This document shows, piece after piece, positions 17,184 through 25,533 of a stretch of DNA of 64,000 nucleotides. The position numbers and the translations under genes are program-made. The notes beneath the pieces are model-generated. The model had not been told where the DNA came from and ran no database searches. It saw only the letters and a program-made list of their open reading frames with translations. Position 1 is the first letter of the stretch; every line of letters starts with the position of its first letter. Origin of the DNA: Sedimenticola sp. (GTDB lineage: Bacteria; Pseudomonadota; Gammaproteobacteria; Chromatiales; Chromatiaceae); contig JALXAM010000064.1 of the NCBI GenBank assembly GCA_026992075.1, forward strand, positions 1-64,000, given 5' to 3'.

Positions 17184-18752
17184 CTATTGCTGCAGGCGTT
17201 CGGCGAAGGGCTTCGAGAAGTGGCGCTCCTGATCGGTGAATACCGACAGCCGGGCGTCCTCCGCCTTCCAGGCATCACCCGGCAGACCGACCTTGCGCGC
17301 CAGCTGCGTCAACGTCTGTTCCCGGTCCCAGCCGAAGCGGGTGGCCACTTCCGGCAGGAAGACGGCGCGCCGGCCATCCTTGTCCAGCACGACACCATGG
17401 CGACCCACCTGGAACTGCGCTGGTGAGTCGATGGGCGTCGGCGGGGAGAGGACGCTGATATCCATATCGAGCTGCGCCAGCTCTCCAGGCTTCACCGGGA
17501 AAAACCGGGAGTCGTCCCGGGCCGCGCTCCAGGCACTGTCATATACGGCCTTGTGGAGAGAATGGATGGGAGGGATATAGCCTACGCAGCCCCGCAACCG
17601 CTGTTGTTTCCAGAGAGTCACGAAGGCTCCTGCCGGTTGCTTGAGTTTTTCCGGCAGCCGTTTGACCAGTTTCCGGTACTCCGGCCCCGGATCGTCGCGA
17701 TCGCGTCCGGCCACTGCGTCCTGCACCCCCAGGATGGCGATGCGCTCCAATAGTCTCCAGTCCTCCTCCGTGAGTGGCACGGCGGGGGGATCCCCCGGGG
17801 GATCGGTATTCAATGGCTGTTCGGCGCGAAAGACGATGGTCCAGTAGCTCACCGAGTTACGGTAGTCTCCCGTGAGTGCACCGCTGGTGCTGTGGGCCGC
17901 CACCTGCCCATGGCTGCCAGGCGGCAGCAGGTGCAGCAGGATGGCTACCGCCTCCCGTCCGCAGATGGTGATGCCGGTGCGCTCGCGGTAGTCGAGAAAA
18001 CCTTTGGCATCCCCTGCCAGGATCCGCTCCACTGCACCCCGGTCGAGCCGTTCGATGCGCTGCGGGGTATGCCGGTCCAGCGGAAAGGGCAGATAGCGGT
18101 AGTTGGGGCCGTAATGGGTGAAGTCGGTGGAGACCACCAGCAGGGTGCGGTCGTCCAGCAGCGGCCGCAGCAGTTCCGCCGCTAGGCGGCGGTCGCCCGG
18201 TTCCATCCAGCCCACCAGAACCGGCACCAGCTTCCACCCTGGTGCCAGAGACTGCTGCAAAAAGGGGAGCTGCATTTCGATGCTGTGCTCCTGTTGGTGG
18301 GCCCGGGGGGCATGAATCACCAGGGGTGACTGGCGAAGGCGTTGGATCGCCTCGGCGTCCAGTGGAATCTGGCCCAGGGGCGTCTCGTAGGCGGTCACCT
18401 TGGCGATGGAGAGCCCCCGGAAGCCGCTCCGGTGGGCCGGCCCCAGCACCACCACCCGGTGATACCGCTGCCCCTTTACCAGCTTGAAACCAGCCGCGGC
18501 GGTGGCGCCACTATAGCGGTAGCCGGCATGGGGCACGATGAGTGCCCGCACCGGAGGACCCTGCCGGGATTCGGGGCTCGGTCGGGCTTCGGCCAGCAGC
18601 CGGTCTATGTAGCGAGCCAGGGTTTCGGGATCGTCCGGATACCAGCTTCCAGCCACCGCAGCCGGCCGCACGTCCTTGGCCAGGGCGATGCCCTGAAGCA
18701 ACAGAAGGCAGGCGAAAAATGACAGCGCGGCGAGTCTGCGCACCGATCTCAC
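17184..18752 (-). CDS. amrB-amrA: AmmeMemoRadiSam proteins B and A fused (Memo-AMMECR1), exported
   Basis: 522 residues. Residues 1-25 form an export signal (LAALSFFACLLLLQGIALA). Residues 26-330 are a Memo-like domain: AVAGSWYPDD, LIVPHAGYRYSG, VVVLGPAHRSGF, EHSIEMQLPFL, VSTDFTHYGP and HSTSGALTGDY; several His/Asp residues match the dioxygenase-like metal site of Memo. Residues 345-520 are an AMMECR1 domain, with the conserved LRGCVGYI motif and SRFFPV. In most genomes these are separate proteins. GTG start overlaps the upstream small gene by 4 nt (GTGA). Last gene of a five-gene overlapping operon; the export signal implies periplasmic action, unlike the usual cytoplasmic view of Memo. Confidence 0.88.
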   Translation of the reverse strand: MRSVRRLAALSFFACLLLLQGIALAKDVRPAAVAGSWYPDDPETLARYIDRLLAEARPSPESRQGPPVRALIVPHAGYRYSGATAAAGFKLVKGQRYHRVVVLGPAHRSGFRGLSIAKVTAYETPLGQIPLDAEAIQRLRQSPLVIHAPRAHQQEHSIEMQLPFLQQSLAPGWKLVPVLVGWMEPGDRRLAAELLRPLLDDRTLLVVSTDFTHYGPNYRYLPFPLDRHTPQRIERLDRGAVERILAGDAKGFLDYRERTGITICGREAVAILLHLLPPGSHGQVAAHSTSGALTGDYRNSVSYWTIVFRAEQPLNTDPPGDPPAVPLTEEDWRLLERIAILGVQDAVAGRDRDDPGPEYRKLVKRLPEKLKQPAGAFVTLWKQQRLRGCVGYIPPIHSLHKAVYDSAWSAARDDSRFFPVKPGELAQLDMDISVLSPPTPIDSPAQFQVGRHGVVLDKDGRRAVFLPEVATRFGWDREQTLTQLARKVGLPGDAWKAEDARLSVFTDQERHFSKPFAERLQQ

Positions 18753-18946
18753 CCGGCCAGATCGTGACGATGGTAGAAATCGGCCTCCCGTAGCGAGAGC
18801 AGGTCGCAGTTTCGCCCTGCGCGCGGGCCACCAGCGCGGGCCAGGGCCAGCCCGCCGCTTGCGGACAACCCCAGGGCCAACAGGAGCCTGCGGCGCTTCG
18901 GATCAGTAGACGGAAGTGCCTTCTCCGTGAGGCAGGGTTTTCTCAT
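18749..18946 (-). CDS. Small protein with twin-arginine-like leader in the AmmeMemoRadiSam operon
   Basis: 65 residues from the ATG at 18946, which overlaps the amrS stop (ATGA); its own stop overlaps the next gene (GTGA). Residues 16-38 (PKRRRLLLALGLSASGGLAL) resemble a Tat export signal. The mature part is about 27 residues, NCDLLSLREADFYHRHDLAG at its end, with one Cys and a His-Arg-His triad. No family recognised. Its location between amrS and the exported Memo protein suggests a partner or substrate of that system. Confidence 0.62.
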   Translation of the reverse strand: MRKPCLTEKALPSTDPKRRRLLLALGLSASGGLALARAGGPRAGRNCDLLSLREADFYHRHDLAG

Positions 18947-19926
18947 TGCCATACTCCGGGAATCTTCTGGTTGCACTTGGGACAGCGGCCGTCCGCGGTG
19001 AGGTGGTTCTCGGTGACGCGGAAGCCGGCGCGGGAGATGAGCAGGGTACCGTCCCGTGGACAGTAGGTGTTCTCTCCCGGGTTGCCCATGACGTTGCCAA
19101 TGTAGACGAACTGGAGTCCTGCATCGAGTGCTTCCTTGCGGGCCCGCACCAGGGTCTCCGCCGGGGTGGGCGGCAGGTTGCGCATCCGGTATCTGGGATA
19201 GAAACGGCTGAAATGGAGGGGGGTGCCTTCGCCCAGTTCGTCCCGGATCCAGCGCGCCATGCGCCGGATCATGGCCAGGTCGTCATTTAGAGTGGGAATC
19301 ACCAGGTTGGTCACCTCCACCCAGACCCCCTCCTCGCGGAAAGTGACCAGGGCATCGAGCACCGGTTTGAGGCGGGCGGTGGTCACCTTGCGGTAGAAGG
19401 CATCGTCGAAGGCCTTGAGGTCGGTGTTGGTGGCATCCATCACCCGGCACAGCCGACGCAGCGGTTCGCGGTTGATGTAGCCGGCGGTGATCATCAGGTT
19501 GCGCAGGTCGGCCTGGCGGGCCAGTTCGGCGGTGTCGTAGGTATATTCGTAGAAGACCACCGGGTCGGAATAGGTGTAGGCGATGGAGCGGCAGCCTTCT
19601 TCCCGGGCGGCGGCCACCACGTCCGCCGGCTCGGCGTGGAACAGGCGGTCCATTTCGGTGCCGTCACGCTGGGAGAGGGGCCAGTTCTGGCAGTTGAGAC
19701 AGTGCAGATTGCAGCCGGCGGTGGCGATGGAAAAGGCACTGGTGGCCGGCAGGAAGTGAAACAGCGGTTTCTTCTCCACCGGGTCGATGTGCATCGCTGA
19801 GGGGCGCCCGTAGGTGGTGGCGCGCAATCGCCCTTCCAGGTTGACCCGGATGCGGCAGTCCCCCGCGCCTCCCTCGGGAATCACGCATTGGCGCGGGCAG
19901 AGATCGCAACGTACCTGGCGCTTCAT
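18943..19926 (-). CDS. amrS: AmmeMemoRadiSam system radical SAM enzyme
   Basis: 327 residues. The radical SAM Cx3Cx2C cluster site is CNLHCLNC (within TATAGCNLHCLNCQNW). The N-terminus carries an extra cysteine set (CDLCPRQCVIPEGGAGDC), and the C-terminus ends with a zinc-ribbon-like YCPRDGT...CPKCNQ. The HIDPVEKKPLFHFLP block is typical of AmrS/PflA-like enzymes. The reaction is unknown; family co-occurrence with Memo and AMMECR1 predicts modification of a shared substrate. The ATG at 19926 overlaps the upstream small membrane gene by 4 nt. Confidence 0.92.
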   Translation of the reverse strand: MKRQVRCDLCPRQCVIPEGGAGDCRIRVNLEGRLRATTYGRPSAMHIDPVEKKPLFHFLPATSAFSIATAGCNLHCLNCQNWPLSQRDGTEMDRLFHAEPADVVAAAREEGCRSIAYTYSDPVVFYEYTYDTAELARQADLRNLMITAGYINREPLRRLCRVMDATNTDLKAFDDAFYRKVTTARLKPVLDALVTFREEGVWVEVTNLVIPTLNDDLAMIRRMARWIRDELGEGTPLHFSRFYPRYRMRNLPPTPAETLVRARKEALDAGLQFVYIGNVMGNPGENTYCPRDGTLLISRAGFRVTENHLTADGRCPKCNQKIPGVWQ

Positions 19927-20162
19927 CGGCCTTTTCCCGTTCCCGATGGTGCCACAGGTTGGTACCAGAGCGCCTCATGGTCGCTGAGGTCGCCGGCCTC
20001 GATGAGCCTCTGCACCGCTTCGGTATCCACACGGCGCCAACCGGCGCCCTCCCGGGGTGCTGTCCCCAGCTCCTGGGTCAGAAAGCCGCCCAGGTTAACC
20101 AGCATCGCTATCACCAGGAGCAGCAGTTCCCAGTCGTGCCGGTGCAAAAACTTCGACTTCAT
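19923..20162 (-). CDS. Small single-span membrane protein of the AmmeMemoRadiSam operon
   Basis: 79 residues with one transmembrane helix near residues 11-30 (WELLLLVIAMLVNLGGFL) and a soluble tail containing WRRVDTEAVQRLIEAGDLSDHEALWY. Both ends overlap neighbours by 4 nt (ATGA), so it is translated as part of the same unit. No family recognised; it probably tethers or regulates the large redox fusion encoded upstream. Confidence 0.68.
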   Translation of the reverse strand: MKSKFLHRHDWELLLLVIAMLVNLGGFLTQELGTAPREGAGWRRVDTEAVQRLIEAGDLSDHEALWYQPVAPSGTGKGR

Positions 20163-23100
20163 CGTTTGAAGTTTAGTTCAACCTTGTGCCGGTGACTCAC
20201 GCCATAGTCCCTGCCGGTGAGACAGCGGTTGCAGCGGATGCAGTCGATGTCGTATTCGTTCCGCACTCCAAGGTCGCAGTGGTCGAAACGGCGCCTGGGC
20301 GCCAGGCGCTGGAGCAAAGCCAGCTTGTTGCTCAGGGCCAGGAAGGCGCCCATGGGGCAGAGATAACGGCACCAGAAACGCACGAAGAACAGCGCTCCGC
20401 CCAGGGCCAGCATCACGGCACCGGCGGCCCAGCCCTGCCAGGGGGGCGCGAAGGCGTACTGCATGGGATCGAAGGCCAGCCACAGGCTCTCGCCGCTCCA
20501 CCAGGCTGCGGGCAGCGCCAGGGCCAGCAGCAGGAACTTGAGAAAGCGCAGTCGACTCTCCACGGGGCGTCGGGCATAACGTCGCAGGCCCAGCCGGCGA
20601 CCCAGCCGGGAAAGAAATTCCTGCAGGGCCCCGAAGGGGCATACATAGCCGCACCACACCTGGCCGAACAGCAGCCCGGTCACCAGTACGAACCCCAACA
20701 GCAGCCAGCGCTGGGGGTTGGCGCTCCAGTCGGGCCAGTGCCCCCGGCTGAGGTTGTACAGATCGATCTCGGTCACCAGGGTGTTGAGCCACAGCCCCAG
20801 CACCAGCAGGCTGGCCGCCTGGTAGGCCAGCCGTGCCGGCTCGCTGCCGGAGAGATAGACCGGGAAGAAGGCCAGCAGCAGGATCAGGGTGGCCAGGAAC
20901 TTCGGCGTCAGCCAGGCGGGCCGGGCCGCCTGCGAACCGCCGGCAAAATCCTTGCCGAAAGCCGTCTGGCCCACCGCCCGGGCGCTGCGATTGATCGCCT
21001 CCAGCGCCGCCTGGCTGGTCACCGTGGCGCCGGTGATGGCGTCCACCCGGGTCAGGTCCAATCCTTGCTGCGACAGATCCAGTCCCGCCAGCCCCGCCAG
21101 CCATTGCTCGATGCCGGCGATGTAGCTGGGGGTCTCCTGCGATTCCACGTAGTGCACCCCCAGCAGCCTGCCATTGCGATCAACCGCCAGCAGCAGGTTG
21201 ATGGGACCGGCGTAGCCCCGCACCTCGGGCGCCGCCGCCAAGGTGGAGAGACTGGCGGTCTCCGGGCGTTGCGGCAGGGCTTCGGGTTCATCGGCGCCCA
21301 GGTAGTACACGAATGGTCGGCTGCGCTCCACAAAGGCATGGGAACCGCTCACTTCCTGGAGCAGGCGCTGGTCGAACCGTACCAGTGGCGGCGGCTGCTG
21401 CGCCCAGCGCACCAGGTTCCAGCCATACTGCACCAGCACCAGCCAGAGCAGCAGCCAACCCAGCCGGCGCCAGGGAAAAGTGGCATGGCCCCGGCGTACC
21501 AGCCAGGGAATCTCCACCGACGTCCAGCGCGCCAGCAGCAGGGGTGGCAGGGTGGAGAGGGCGGCCAGGGCCAGCAGGTGGCTGGTGCCGTTCACGCCCA
21601 GCAGCGGTACCAGCAGGGTACCGGTGAGCAATCCACCCAGGGCGCCGCCAAGGTTGTCGGCCCCCTGCACCAGGCCGGAGGAGGCCACCACCTCGCCGGT
21701 GTCCTCCTGGGTGGCCTCCACCCCCAGGGGAAAGCCGGTTCCGGTGAGCAGGCCGGCCGCCAGGCACAGCCCCAGGTAAAGGAGCTCCTGGCGGGTGCCC
21801 GGCGCCCGGGCCACCAGGTCGAGGAGAGAAGGCAGCCACCACAACGCCGCGGCCATCAGGCCCATGAGCCCCGCCAGCCAGAGCCCGGCGCGGGGGGAAC
21901 GGGCCAGCCGCACGCCGAGCAGGCCGGCGCCCAGGGCCAGGCCGGTCATGAAGAGCCCGTTCAGCAGGGCGATGCGGCTGAACATGAAGCCCACGTGGGA
22001 CTGGTAGCTGAACAGCAGGGTCAGCTGTACCGCCATGGCCACCAGCCCCAGCACCACCATGGTGAAGCTGGCGGCCTGCTGCTGGCGGCGGGTCGCCGAC
22101 GTGGCTTCCATCAGGGTGCGCAGCATCCACAGCAGCACGAACAGTCCCAGGGGGATCAGGTAGGGCCAGGGGCCCAGCCGCTGGAGCCCCTGCAGCCAGT
22201 CCACGAACCAGGAGGCGCTGAACTTGCCCCACAGCAGCATGTTCAGGTAGTAGGTGACCGGCGCCGAGTCCCGGTCGATGGGCGCCGGCTCCGCCTCCAG
22301 CTGGGCACGGAGCCAGGCCACGTGGCCCGGCTGGAGCAGTGAGTGAAAGCCTTCGGCGGGAAAGGGCCGCTCATCCAGGGGCAGGGCCAGGTAGCGCCTC
22401 TTCAGCTCGTCAGGGTCTTCGCTCACCACGCCGGACCGGCGGGCTGCGCAGAAGGTGACCTGATCGCCCGGGCGCAGCGCCACATCGGGGAACACCTGCC
22501 GCAAGGTGTGGTAGACCGAGCCGGCATAGCTTCGAACCTCCCTCCCCAGGTAGTTGGAAGCGGCGGAGACCCGGGTGCAGAAGACACCGCCCGGCGCCAT
22601 GGCCCGTGCGAGTCGCTGATAGAACTCCAGGGTGAAATAGCGGTTGGCATAGGCGCTTGCGGGGGTCTTGCCGAGTACCAGCACCAGGTCGTAGGCAGCC
22701 TGGTCACTGAGCCGGTTGGCGAAGCGGCGCCCATCCTGGAAATGGAGGTGCAGGCGGGGATCCTGAAGGCTCTTCTGCACTGTTTCCGGGAGCCAGGGCC
22801 GCAGCATCTCGAAGGCGCGGCGGTCGGTGAGGACCAGGTCCAGCCGCTCCAGCGGGTAGCGCAACAGCTCCGTGGCCAGTCCGCTGGCCAGCCCGCCGAA
22901 CATCAGCACCCGCTTCGCCTGGCGGGTTTCGGCATAGAAAAAGGCGGCTTCCTGGGCGGTTGCCCGTGGCAGCGGAAAGGTGGCGGCGATCTGGCCGTCC
23001 ACCACCAGGGAATACTGGTTGCCGTATCGTGCGATGGCACGGTGCCCATAGCGGGTCTCCACTGCGTCCAGCAGCTCCAGGCCGGGTTGCAGGGTGGCGA

Positions 23101-23860
23101 AGCGCAGCTGCTCCATCCAGGTGCCCAGTCGGTGGGCCAGGGGGGTGGCCGTGAGCAGAGACCCGGCCAGGGCCAGGAAGGCAGGGGCCACCCAGTTGCG
23201 TTTGCGGCCTGCCTGGCGTCCCAGCAGCCAGACCACCAGCGCCAGCAGCAGGGCCACCACTCCCAGTGTGCGCCAGACGCCGAACCACTGGATGAGGATG
23301 AAGGTGAACGACACCCCGCCCAGCAGGGCGCCAAGGGCGTCCATCATGTAGAGCCAGGAAATGGCACGCACCGCTGCGGGCGGCCGGACCTCGGGCTCCG
23401 GTTGCAGCAGCTTGCAGGCCAGGGGGAAGACCAGCCCGATGGCCAGTCCCGAGGGCAAAGTGTCCAGGAACAGGGAAAGCAGCAGCTGCCCCAGGGGCAC
23501 GAACTGGGTGGAGGAGACGTCGAGCAGCAGGCGAACCGCCCGCAGTGCCACGATCTGCAGGGCCAGCAGCAGCGGCAGCGACAGCAGCAGCCAGCGCAGG
23601 GTGGGCAGTGGATGGCGCACCCAGGGCCGCCGGCGCCACCAGACCAGCGCCAGGGAACCCAGGGTGATCCACAGCAGCCAACTGCCGTAGAAGGCGCCCA
23701 GGCTCACCTCGTTGCCGTAGAAGACCACCAGACTCTCGCGTATCAGCAGCCCCTGGACTATCTGGGAATAGGCGCCCAGGACCAGGATGGCGAGATAGAC
23801 GGCGCTGTTCAGGCCTCCCCTTGGCATGGCGACGGCAGAGAGTGCGGTGGACTTTTCCAT
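20159..23860 (-). CDS. Giant membrane fusion: spermidine-synthase-like, FMN-binding and NosR/NapH-type polyferredoxin domains
   Basis: 1233 residues. Order: TM block (20-260); spermidine/spermine-synthase-like Rossmann domain (265-520; FGGLASGLATELL); second TM block (about 555-835); a periplasmic FMN_bind domain (870-975) with DAITGATVTS, where the Thr of TGAT would carry covalent FMN; then a NosR/NapH-like TM module with two CxxxCP sites (CGYVCPFGA near 1072, CRYLCPMGA near 1167) and a final CIRCNRC near 1209. Where aminopropyltransferases keep an acidic catalytic residue (D.PDP), this protein has LGKTPAS, so polyamine synthesis is unlikely. It probably moves electrons from a quinol or ferredoxin through FMN to the periplasm. 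First gene of the AmmeMemoRadiSam operon. Confidence 0.85.
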   Translation of the reverse strand: MEKSTALSAVAMPRGGLNSAVYLAILVLGAYSQIVQGLLIRESLVVFYGNEVSLGAFYGSWLLWITLGSLALVWWRRRPWVRHPLPTLRWLLLSLPLLLALQIVALRAVRLLLDVSSTQFVPLGQLLLSLFLDTLPSGLAIGLVFPLACKLLQPEPEVRPPAAVRAISWLYMMDALGALLGGVSFTFILIQWFGVWRTLGVVALLLALVVWLLGRQAGRKRNWVAPAFLALAGSLLTATPLAHRLGTWMEQLRFATLQPGLELLDAVETRYGHRAIARYGNQYSLVVDGQIAATFPLPRATAQEAAFFYAETRQAKRVLMFGGLASGLATELLRYPLERLDLVLTDRRAFEMLRPWLPETVQKSLQDPRLHLHFQDGRRFANRLSDQAAYDLVLVLGKTPASAYANRYFTLEFYQRLARAMAPGGVFCTRVSAASNYLGREVRSYAGSVYHTLRQVFPDVALRPGDQVTFCAARRSGVVSEDPDELKRRYLALPLDERPFPAEGFHSLLQPGHVAWLRAQLEAEPAPIDRDSAPVTYYLNMLLWGKFSASWFVDWLQGLQRLGPWPYLIPLGLFVLLWMLRTLMEATSATRRQQQAASFTMVVLGLVAMAVQLTLLFSYQSHVGFMFSRIALLNGLFMTGLALGAGLLGVRLARSPRAGLWLAGLMGLMAAALWWLPSLLDLVARAPGTRQELLYLGLCLAAGLLTGTGFPLGVEATQEDTGEVVASSGLVQGADNLGGALGGLLTGTLLVPLLGVNGTSHLLALAALSTLPPLLLARWTSVEIPWLVRRGHATFPWRRLGWLLLWLVLVQYGWNLVRWAQQPPPLVRFDQRLLQEVSGSHAFVERSRPFVYYLGADEPEALPQRPETASLSTLAAAPEVRGYAGPINLLLAVDRNGRLLGVHYVESQETPSYIAGIEQWLAGLAGLDLSQQGLDLTRVDAITGATVTSQAALEAINRSARAVGQTAFGKDFAGGSQAARPAWLTPKFLATLILLLAFFPVYLSGSEPARLAYQAASLLVLGLWLNTLVTEIDLYNLSRGHWPDWSANPQRWLLLGFVLVTGLLFGQVWCGYVCPFGALQEFLSRLGRRLGLRRYARRPVESRLRFLKFLLLALALPAAWWSGESLWLAFDPMQYAFAPPWQGWAAGAVMLALGGALFFVRFWCRYLCPMGAFLALSNKLALLQRLAPRRRFDHCDLGVRNEYDIDCIRCNRCLTGRDYGVSHRHKVELNFKR

Positions 23861-23904
23861 CCTAGCACTTCACCCGGTGGCGCGGGATTCCCCTCGGTCC
23901 GGAA

Positions 23905-23932
23905 CGAAAAGACCCCGGCCAGGCCGGGGTCT
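23905..23932 (-). terminator. Rho-independent terminator of the DsrC-like/yfdX operon
   Basis: On the minus strand AGACCCCGGCC pairs with GGCCGGGGTCT-type sequence around a short loop, followed by TTTTCG. It lies about 30 nt past the yfdX stop and just upstream of the next operon, insulating it. Confidence 0.8.
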
Positions 23933-23960
23933 GGAGGGTTGCCGTGGTTCCGGCAGGGGA

Positions 23961-24953
23961 TCAGTTCTGCTTCTTCTCGCCGGCTTGTGCCTCCTTTTCA
24001 GTCTTGGCTTCCTGGGGTTTGGGGGTTGCCGGCTCCTTGCCGCCGAAGATCTCCGCCTTCAGCGACTCCAGCGATGCCTTGATCTTGTCGAAGAAGCCGG
24101 TGCCGGATTTGCCGCCGCTCACCTTGTCGCGGATCTCGTCCAGCTGTTTCTGCAGCACCTGGTAACGTTCGTGGGTGCCGTAACCCAGGGCCTCGGAACG
24201 TTTCAGCTGGACCTCCACCTCCATCAAGGTGTTGTGCAGCACCAGGTTCTCTTTCTCGCTGCGGTCCTTCTTCTCCGCCAGCACCTCGGCGATCACCAGT
24301 GCTTCCTCCGCCCGCAACAGCGGCAGCGGAATGATGTGACGGGTCACCACCAGAGTGGCCAGCGCCGACTCCATCGCCGCCTTGGCCTCTTCCATCCTGC
24401 CCTGGTCGATGAGCGGCGTGATCGCCTTGAGGGCATCAGGATAGGTGGCCAGGGGCAGAGAGGTGACGGTGACCACGATCTCGCTGCGCAGGGAGTCCAG
24501 CAGTTCCCGTGCCGCTGGCAGATCGCCCTTTTCCATCAGGGCGATCACCTCCTTGCGTGCCCGCAGAATCTCCCCGGTGGTGGCGATGACGTCGAAGGTG
24601 GTCATGGAAACGTCCACCGGCGCCAAGGCCAGCTCGGGATGGCGGGCCACCACCACCTCCAGTTTGCCGATGGCCCTGCTCAGGGCATCCAGGGCCTTCT
24701 TCTTGTCACCCTCGTCCAGTGCCTTGAGCGCAGCGAAACTCTCCTGCAGCGCGCTGACAGCTTCCTGGATGATCTCCTGGCGCTTCTCCTGCGCCTTTTT
24801 GCCCGCCTCCTTGGTGAGAGAAGATGAGACCTGCTGGTTCTGCGCGAGCGGTTGGCTCTGTTGCTCTTCTTGTGCGGCGCCCGCCGGCGCTGCTGCAAGG
24901 ATGGTGGCCAGTGACAGCGCGGCGACCAGATAACGGGGTTTGTTGTGCTTCAT
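23961..24953 (-). CDS. YfdX family periplasmic protein
   Basis: 330 residues from the ATG at 24953, with AGGAG 7 nt upstream. Residues 1-26 form a signal peptide (LVAALSLATILAAAPAGAA). The central part (EIIQEAVSALQESFAALKAL, KLEVVVARHPELALAPVDV, LPLATYPDALKAI, LVVTRHIIPLPLLRAEEAL) matches YfdX, an all-helical family known in E. coli from the EvgA acid/drug-resistance regulon but without assigned biochemistry. The C-terminal 40 residues are Lys/Glu/Pro-rich and disordered. It follows the DsrC-like gene by 14 nt and ends at a clear terminator, so the two form an operon. Confidence 0.82.
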   Translation of the reverse strand: MKHNKPRYLVAALSLATILAAAPAGAAQEEQQSQPLAQNQQVSSSLTKEAGKKAQEKRQEIIQEAVSALQESFAALKALDEGDKKKALDALSRAIGKLEVVVARHPELALAPVDVSMTTFDVIATTGEILRARKEVIALMEKGDLPAARELLDSLRSEIVVTVTSLPLATYPDALKAITPLIDQGRMEEAKAAMESALATLVVTRHIIPLPLLRAEEALVIAEVLAEKKDRSEKENLVLHNTLMEVEVQLKRSEALGYGTHERYQVLQKQLDEIRDKVSGGKSGTGFFDKIKASLESLKAEIFGGKEPATPKPQEAKTEKEAQAGEKKQN

Positions 24954-24967
24954 GCTGTTTCTCCTGT

Positions 24968-25318
24968 TCATTCTTCGGTCTCTTCCACGGGTTTGGGCAG
25001 GCCAGCCAGCTTGCACAGGGTCTGGACCGGCCCCTTGGGGAAAAGTTCATAGAGGAAATCCCGATATTTCTTGGCATCCTTCCAGGGCTTGCCATGGAAG
25101 CGGCCCAGGGTCTTCACCCACTCGTGCATGCTGGGGTGACGCATGTGGTCTTCGTAGAAGGTGCGGAAGTAGTTGATCATGGCCCAGTGCATGTCGGTGA
25201 GTTCGATGCCCTCCCGGGCCGCGATGGCTTCCGCCACGCACTCGTCCCAATCATTGGGATCGAGGAGATAACCCTCCTCGTCGGTCTGGATGGTCTTGCC
25301 TTCGACTTCAATGCTCAT
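24968..25318 (-). CDS. DsrC/TusE-family protein lacking the C-terminal cysteine
   Basis: 116 residues. The family signature is clear: YLLDPNDWDE, LTDMHWAMINYFRTFYED and LFPKGPVQTLCKLAGLPKP. DsrC carries two cysteines on a flexible C-terminal arm; the penultimate-residue Cys (CysA) forms the persulfide or trisulfide. Here C102 corresponds to CysB, but the end reads PKPVEETEE instead of PKPTGCV, so CysA is missing and the arm is extended by acidic residues. It cannot act as a normal sulfur carrier through CysA. Likely a regulatory or paralogous member. First gene of an operon with yfdX. Confidence 0.85.
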   Translation of the reverse strand: MSIEVEGKTIQTDEEGYLLDPNDWDECVAEAIAAREGIELTDMHWAMINYFRTFYEDHMRHPSMHEWVKTLGRFHGKPWKDAKKYRDFLYELFPKGPVQTLCKLAGLPKPVEETEE

Positions 25319-25533
25319 GGTTCTTCTCCATCGGTAAGGGGCCGGATAAATGAGACCAGCCCGCCATGTAGGGATGATTTCGCCGACCTGATGTCGGCTC
25401 CGGTGTCCGTTGACATGGGTGTGGCGGTGGGCTTTTCAAGCAGATCGGCATTCGAAACCGGTACCCTGATAGAGAACAAAGATAGTACAATGAAGGTCGC
25501 AGGGGGTTCCCATTGTTGCGGAGCTGAGGAAAG

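Noticed and set aside
20186-22342. 718-residue plus-strand frame opposite the redox fusion
   Set aside because: Gln/His/Pro-rich shadow frame; no known motif.
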